The translations under genes were made by a program, and so were the position numbers. Of a stretch of 16,586 nucleotides of DNA, positions 1 to 9,000 are shown piece after piece. The notes beneath the pieces are model-generated. The model was not told where the DNA came from. It was given only the letters and a program-made list of their open reading frames with translations, and searched no databases. Source of the DNA: Candidatus Onthoplasma faecigallinarum (GTDB lineage: Bacteria; Bacillota; Clostridia; Christensenellales; UBA1242); the NCBI GenBank assembly GCA_018715225.1, contig DVMB01000006.1, positions 1 through 16,586 on the forward strand, in the 5' to 3' direction. The stretch's first letter is position 1. The number at the start of each line of letters is the position of its first letter.

Positions 1-3000
1 CATTAATTATATTTACGCTGTTTTCATGCGTAGTTTTTTCTGCTTGTCGTGATAACTATTCAAATTTGCGTATGTCATTTTATTCAACCTCTGGAAGCGA
101 AATTAGTGCGGTCAATCTTGTGATTGACTCCTCTCAGGAGCAAGCGAATGCTCTTCAAAGATTGGGAGTTAGGTTCGATGGAATTAGTGAAAGCGATATA
201 GGTAATATCTCTATACAATCTTCGCCTAGTGAATTGGCGACAATTTCAAATTTGGAATTGCAGGGTAATACATATTATTTCACAGTGGAAGCTAACATGA
301 GTGGAAATGGGCAGATCGTTGTTACTCATATGACTACGGGTAGGACTGCAGGCATAGCACTGAATATTGGTAGAAAATCTTCTTCATTACAGACCTCGGG
401 AGATGTGTATATTGTGGATATCCCATCTTTGGAGTCTCAAAGTGTGTATATTAAGGCAAACGAGATCGTTTCACTTTCTCCTACTGGGAGTACAGATAGA
501 GTATATTTCAAATCTGCTGGTACTAGCAGTGTAGGGAATGTGGAGTTTATTACTGAGACTGTAGGCGATGAAGAATTGATAACAGGTTTTGTCGTTGGGG
601 CAAATGTCGTGGAAGGATCTAGATTGACATTGTATCCTGTTACAGTCATGGACGGGTATGAGAATACTGAGTATACTGACACAATTGTTACATTTGAGTT
701 TATAAATGTATTGGAAGAATTTGAAATCGAGACGGACTCATATCATCAACAATACATCAACAATGATGAAGTGATATACTTGATAACGAATGACCATACT
801 GAAAACACAGCAAGTGATGATCAAAGATATAATTACAACAATTTCCAATTCAATATTGGATACCGTCAAGATGATGAATTGTTGGCTATTGATAATTATC
901 TACAATATTATGATGTGGATATTGATGTGGACGAGACATATCTATTTGTTGGAGAGTCTGGGGATAAATACATAATTCAAGCCAATGCTTATTCGGCAAA
1001 TCCTGTTGATGTTAAGATAAAATTGGTGCCAAAAAATTGCGTAGGGGACATTCATACAATGGAGTATGACTTGCAAGTTAAGTGCGAAGTAAAACCTAAC
1101 AACATAGAAGTCAGCATGCAAGGCGAGATAATAGATCCTAACGAGAGCCTGGATCTATATGACTATTATGTTACCAGTGGTAGTGCGTTGGGTGCGTTGT
1201 TCAACTTCAATCCAGTAGTAGAATATAGCCTTGAGGATATGAAGAGCATGAGGATTGAAGTTTCCACCGAAATATTGAATGCATATATCCTTGTGAATGG
1301 ACAATATGAAGGGGTAAATAGGATCTTTACGGACGACACTTTTACCACACTTGTTACAGAAAGTTCGTATGTGTCAGGAGATGTGGAGTATTTCTATAGA
1401 AATAGTAGGTATGTCTTAGAGTTCTATTTGGATAGTCAACCTTTGAGATTCTATTTTGACACTACTTTGATGAAATTCGTATCCGAACCAATTACAAATC
1501 TAAACAGTGTATATATTAGATATGTTGAGACGAATTATCTAGAGGATCGTCCGCTCAATGCAGATGTGGCGACTTTCTATACTGGAGATGTATTGTATCT
1601 AGAAGATATTTCTGGCACAACGGTTTCACTGAATTTCAATAGACAAGACGGCGTGAGCAGTATGGACATAAATGCGGGCTATTTGATGCAGGCACAGGGA
1701 TCTACTTCGTATAGAGAGGACATCTATGTAGACGACAACGGCGTGGGGTATGCTGTCGAGACAGTGTATCTAAATAGATTGCAGGGGCAGGATAATACAG
1801 ACAGCCATACATATCTGTTGTACATAGCACAAAATAACATTGTTGGATATATGGACAAGACCGTAACGTCTGCTAGTTTTAGTGTAAGTGTATTAGGCGG
1901 CGAGGACAACCCGCTGACGATAAAACAATATGCTTCAAGCGATACGGACGGAAAATACAATGCTAGTGGGAATAGGGTGGAAGGTAGCACAAGTATAGAG
2001 TATCAGTTCTCTTCCACTGGAGCCGTAAACAATGCAATTTTGTTGTTGTTTGATAGCGAAACAGATGTCGGGGAATATAGAATCATATTTACTCATTCTA
2101 ATGGATACACAAAAGAGATAGTCTGCTATGTCTATCAACAAATAAGTACGGGTGATATAGAATGTGTAATACCAGAGAGCGACAGAGTGATAAACAATAT
2201 TGTTCAAACGGACAATGATGGCATTATTGAGACCAGTTACAAATTCCCTGGCTATGAGGCTGACTATATCGTCGCTTCTAATCAAACAATAGATGTACAA
2301 ATGCTGATAGATGATAATGTATTTAATACTAACTATATAGTAGGATATGAATATAGTTCAATATTTAATGGCATTGTCGACGCATCATCTAGCGACTATA
2401 TAAGGTTGGAGCCTCAGGGAAATAGAGTTTTGTTGACATTCTTGAACGGAACATATTTCAATGAGACGAACAATTATATCAATGTAAGATTCACAGTACG
2501 TGTACAAAATTATTCAAACATTATCACACCGAATGGCTATGAAGATGTAAGCATAGTTCTATCATTCTTTATCTATGAAGAAATAGGTCATGACGACCTC
2601 ATGATAAACAATACAAGTCTAGTTCGCTTTGTGGAATCTAGTCTAGGTGCATACAACAAAGATGATTCAAAAGCGACCTTACAGATCAGCATAAGCGATG
2701 AGAACTTGTGGAATTATACACAAATGAGCACGCAAGATTCGTCCTACAATATAGGTATTCAAGATCAAGATTATAGGGTTGTGTGGTATACCGAAAATGG
2801 AGATAGAATCAGGACAGATTACCAAACTGATAATAGTATATCTTTGACGTTTACTGGAGATAACCAGTCGAATGCTAGTTATAGGGAAGACATCTATGCC
2901 GAGATTGTGCAATTCAACACGGTATATACCTTGCGTTGTCTTGTGACCGTTCAAAGACCAATTATTACTCAAAGTATAACAATTACAAGCGATGTGAATA

Positions 3001-6000
3001 TCACTGAAGATATTAATCAAGAGTATTATTTGGACCTTAGAGCGGGACAGACATATCAGTTGACGGCCGAGAACTATTCGCCTTTGGGAGAGGTGTCTAA
3101 TCCAGATATTTTCATGGTCGTTGTAAATAGTTATGGTAATCAAAACAACAACAGCATAATAATTGATAACGACAATCATACGTTGACAGTTCGTGAGACA
3201 ATTTCTAATGCATCAAATTTGAGTTTGATAGTATTTGCAAAAGATGCGTTAAATCAAATAATTGATTCTTCGACTGTGGGCTTTGACAATATTTCTAGTT
3301 TCATGCTGAATGAGAGAGGAGAGTTGCAGGACGCATATCTAAATGCTTATGTGGTTATAAACCTGTATTTGACGGACGGAACTAGAGAAAATCCTTTCAT
3401 AATCAATGATGCAAATGATTTTTGGGACATCAACAGCAGTGAGCAGATGAAGTCATCTTATTATAGATTGATGACAAATATAGATTTGACAAATACATCA
3501 TACGATGGACCTAGAGTAATTGACGGATTCAGTGGATATATCTCCACATATTCTAGTTCGAACAGCGACTATATTTATACTTTGTATGGAATAACTCTAA
3601 ACGGCAGTAATCCAAACTTGTTCACTAATTTCAATGGGACATTGTCTAATATCAACTTTAATGTTGCGTACAATTATTCGTTCAACGAAACAGGAAATAC
3701 AAGCACGACAATCAATACAGCGTCGGCAAATTTAGGCTTGATTGATGTGAATTATGGCAGACTGGAAAACATCAACATCAATTATTCAGGTAGAGCAAAT
3801 CTATATAACGGAACGGCTTTGCCAGAATACAATTTTGGTAGCCTTGTTGGAATAAACTATGCGGATATTTTATACACATCTAGCAGTGTGATTGGTGCAG
3901 ACGGCTCTATTATATTAAATGGCGATGCCGTCGTGAACTTTGGCGGACTGGTTGGAAAAAATTATGGTTTAATTCAACGTCTAGGCGATGTGTCTACAAA
4001 TGCTGATTATTCGCTGTTGGCTGATGACAATGTGGAATTTGGCGTGTATGTGGCTAACGAAGGAGCACTCTCTGTTGTAAATATCGTGTCAAATTTGGTA
4101 AACGAAGATTCTAGCGTAGGTGGAGTGGTCGGCTACAATACTGAGACAGTTATAGACGGAGAGAACTATGCTGGACGTATACAAAATGGTTATGTAACGG
4201 GAACAATTCAAGCGACCCACAACAATGTGGGCGGTGCGATTGGTAAAAATCAAACCACTAGGACGCATGTTACACTAGAGATCAGCGTGGGACAATTGGT
4301 GGCAATCAACAAAGAGGTTGAAGCAGATTATCATATAGGCATCACTTCGGCGGTTGTAATCAGTGGTCAAAATTACGTGGGCGGTATTGTAGGATATGAC
4401 GATGGCGGTATATACAAAGATTGTCATTATCAAATACTGACCAGTATGGAGCACGGCGTAGTCGGCAGTCAATATGTGGGCGGAATCGCAGGATATTCAA
4501 TGTATGGATATTTTGCTTATTGCTCTGTGATGAGCTATAGGTGGGACTATAGTCAACTGAATGAAGATTATAGCATCAGTGATTATTCTCAAGTGATGAA
4601 CGGCACGCCAGACATTGCTGGAGAAAACTATATCTCAGGTTTAGTAGGCGTTGGGGTGAGCGATGTAACCAATGTGCAAGATGGCGGTACATATTTGGCA
4701 GTATCAATTTTGAATAGTAGCGTGAACGCTTATATCCAGGCAGACAACGGAACACAAAGGTCAAATGTGGCAGGACTCATTTCTAGTGAGGCAAATAGCG
4801 GATTGATCCTATATGCCTACTTTATGGGAAGAATGGACGGAGATGTAACCTATTCTAGCGATGCTGTATCTACACAAAACCTTGTTTTGGACAACATGGG
4901 AAATTCGGTGTACAACAATGTGTACTCGGTGGTTATAGATAATGGTATACAATTAAATGTAGGAAGTTTTAGCAACGCATATGAAATGACGCTAGACTCA
5001 GCAGGAGATTCTCAAGTCTGGGGCTGGAGCAGTGATATAAATGGCGGATATATCTATTTGAAAGATGAGACGGGCAATATCCTATTCGAATTGGCTCCTA
5101 CCTCAATCAATGCAGAAGTAATCGACCCTATTGATGAAAATTTCAATACAGTATTGCATCTAAACTATTATGATTTTGTGCTCGACACAACAGACGAAAA
5201 TTATGTAGTAACTTTAAATGAATTGACGGAATTATATAATACCTATTCAATCAAAGATTTGATAGCATTTACATATCAGCCAGAGAGTTTGGAATCAATT
5301 AGAATCTATGTGCAATCGTCAAATAGTTCAATAATTGGGGTCTCTAACGACAAAATTATTGTCAATGGAGTAGGACAATGTGTATTGACATTTATCTCCA
5401 GTTTGAATCAATCGGTTAGAGCGACAATAACAATTGATGTTTCACGTGCATATGGGGAAGATTTTGTCATCAGCGATAGTGCTGCTGACATATCAGGCAA
5501 TGTGAATGGCACAACACAAAATATAGTGAGAGACTCGGGCAAACAATTCTATGCAATAAATACTGGAAGCGTAGGCTATCAAGGAATAGATTATAGTTAT
5601 AGAACAGATGATCCTTATCTTGAAGTAACAATCTCACTTCCTAGTGGGACTGGGATAAATATAGGAGAATATCTTAATGTCAGTGGGCTGACTTCTGTTA
5701 CAGAAAACGACAGCATGACTGTAAGGCTGACACCAAACATTCCTTTCAGTATTTCTGTGTTGCAACATCTAGAAGGAATGAGTTTCTCGGTAGAAGTGAG
5801 ACCTTATTCTATAATCAATTATAATGATACAGAATTGATAGTATATTACGAAAATGTTAGTTCTAATTTTGAGATTGTGACCAGCAGAGGTGCGAGTGAT
5901 ATATCAATAAATTATGACTCAGTTACGCTATATCCAAATGACACTACGACCATCACTGCGTATATCAAGACCGACTTGAAGTTGGGCGAGGAAGAATTGC

Positions 6001-9000
6001 TAGCGTTGGTTGGAATGGTGGGCATTGATGGCGAAGAGGTTGCGGATATATCCAACTATATTGAACTGATAGAATTTGATGACTATGTAGACGGAATTCA
6101 AACTGTTTATTATAGAGTGACTTTCAATCAAGAGGCGAACATTGATGATAAGAGCACATTAATTGTGTATTTCCAACTACCTAATGGAATCAATGCCAGT
6201 GCAGAATTTACACTCCTTCCACAACGTATCAACACTATTGAGATAAAGAATTACATCTATAATGATTACGAAAATAGAGTGATTTCTAGAAGCGATGTCC
6301 TACGTCCTGTTGGACAGGGGCTGATAATAATAGATATAGCACCTATCAATGGATATTTTGACTATCTAGAAATTAGCGACATCACGGGCAGTGAAGAGAT
6401 AATATTCGCACAAATTGACGGCGTCGCTGGGGCGAGAATGTCGGTTATGGACAATCCGTCAAGTGATGGTACAGGTATTCAGTTGTTAAAATATGACGAT
6501 GTTTTGGAAGAGGGTAGATTTTATGTGTCTACTATGATCAGCAGTACATATTCGTCTAGGATACATACTATAAGAGTGTCGGCATATTTAGAAGATGGGA
6601 CGCAGATTGGAGATACTACATATCACAACATAGATGTGAAGATGTTACCTTCTATTGATGTCAATATCTTGAAACCAAACGGAGATGTCAGTTTGACTTT
6701 CCAAAGTTCGTCTAGCGTGAATTCATATTATATCGCCAATGGGGTGGACACAAACCTTAGAATTTTAACCAGCAATTCTAATGGGAATGTAGATTTGACA
6801 GAATTGTCAATCTCAGGAGTGGACGCTAGCCTAGATGTCAACAACTATTTTGCTCTGGAAGAGGACATGAATGGCTTCTACACATTGCGTGCCATTAGAT
6901 ATGACGAGGCACTGCTGGGTGGAACGCTTACATTGGGGCTGTCTACTACTGCCACGCTAGAAAATGGAGATTATGAGACGGCAGAAATTGTGATCACTTT
7001 TGATATAGTTGATTTCATTGTCCATGATGTCAGCGTAACGAACAGCAGAGTCAACGCATCTAACGCAAATGAAATATATGGAGACTATTCTACCGATGTT
7101 ACTCTTGAGTTCTATTTTAGAGATACAGATATAAGTGTCTACAATCAAGGTTTTTGGGATAGAGAATACAGATTCGACAGCTCAAATACGGACACTTCTA
7201 CCACTTTAGGTAGAGTCAACGCCGTTTTGCGTGCCTTGAACGAAAATGCGGACGGAACGAATTATCTGTATCTATACAATAGCGAAGGTATAGATAGCGA
7301 CACTATCTCGCTCAATCGAAATGTGTTGAGAGTTAATAGTGGAAATAGAGATACTTTCTTGTATGTCAACTTCAATCTGGTGTTGGATATGATCAATCAT
7401 ACTTGGACTATTGAGAGTCCAGTTAGCCATGTAACCAACAACATTTCAAATGAGACCAGCGATGCACCATATCTTGAATATAGATATTCTTACATTTTGA
7501 ATTTCGTAAATTCAAATACGTTTGAAGAGGCTGAACTGATAAAAGACAAAGAAGATTTCTTGAACATGGCGGCTGGAGAAAACACTTACTATATCTTAGG
7601 AAGAGACCTTGTACTAAGAGATTATACTCCGCTAGATATAGTGTTCAAAGTGTTTGATGGCAATGGCCACACCATAACGATTGAAAGTTTTGCAGAATTT
7701 GATGAGGAGATAATTTACGCTGGGCTATTTAGACAGGTCAGTGAAGGTATGGTAATCATGAATTTGGAAGTTAAATATTCTTCCGTCAATGAAGGGATTG
7801 GAGACTATTCGTTCGGAAACGTGCGGACTGATACGACATCTTTTATCATAGATTATGCGGATCTATGTACAAATCCGGATGTGAACTATTCAGCAGTATA
7901 TTTCGGTGGGATTACTCCAGTCAACAATGGTGTTATTACGAATTGCTCTACAAGCGGACAAATAGCAGTGCACGCATCGACAGTCGAAGATAGAATCTCT
8001 GGCTATGCGATCAGTTTCTATATGGGTGGATTAGTATGTCAAAATAACTCTACCGCCTTTATCACCAATTCTAACAGTAATATTGAGATGTATGCACAGG
8101 CAAATATTGGTGGACTGGCATATTCGAATGCAGGAAAGATCGCATCCAGTTCGTTCACTGGCTTGATATATGGCTACAACAACAATGTAGTTACTACGAG
8201 TTTGATAGAAATTGGTGGATTTGTTGTCAACAATACTGGGGAAATATCTATGAGTTATGTTGATGTTGGCTCTACGGCATTGATGGCTACATCTATAGGT
8301 AATATATCAGCCAAAGATATTTCAGCAGGCTTTGTCTATAACAATACGAGTTCGATCTACGATTGTTATGTAACCATGAGCATGTTGGGTGCTAACAACA
8401 ATACATTCTCTGGGTTTGTGCAGACAAATCAGGGAACGGTAAATAACTGCTATACATTCATCAACCAAGGGAACAAGAGTTCTTCTGTCGTAAATATGTT
8501 TGCACCGACATACACAACAGGAATTACATCTTCATACGAAATTATGATTATCCCTAGTGGATACAATAATAGAATAGAAGGTTTGACAACAGTCAGCATA
8601 TCCAACATGTATCTACAAGAGACATACCAAGGTTTTGTCTTTGGAGACAATGAAAACGCTGTATGGACCATAACTTTAGGAGGACTACCACAATTAGTGT
8701 CTACACTGGAGACAGTAGAATACACTGGAGAGAGCGAGCCTAGCGAGGATATGTATTACGGACTAAGAAATGTAATTGTTCATCGTGAAGAAATTGTGGA
8801 TGAAGATGGTCATATTACATACAACTATAGTTATGAAGTTATAAATGGCTCTTATGGAACTAAAGATAATCCATATGTTATATATGATTTAACTAGTTGG
8901 AACAATTATTTTATGAACAATCCAGAAGATTACTTTAGGTTGGTTGCGGATATAGATTTCTCATCAATCTATGGTAATCCTAATACAAGCACTTTGTCTT

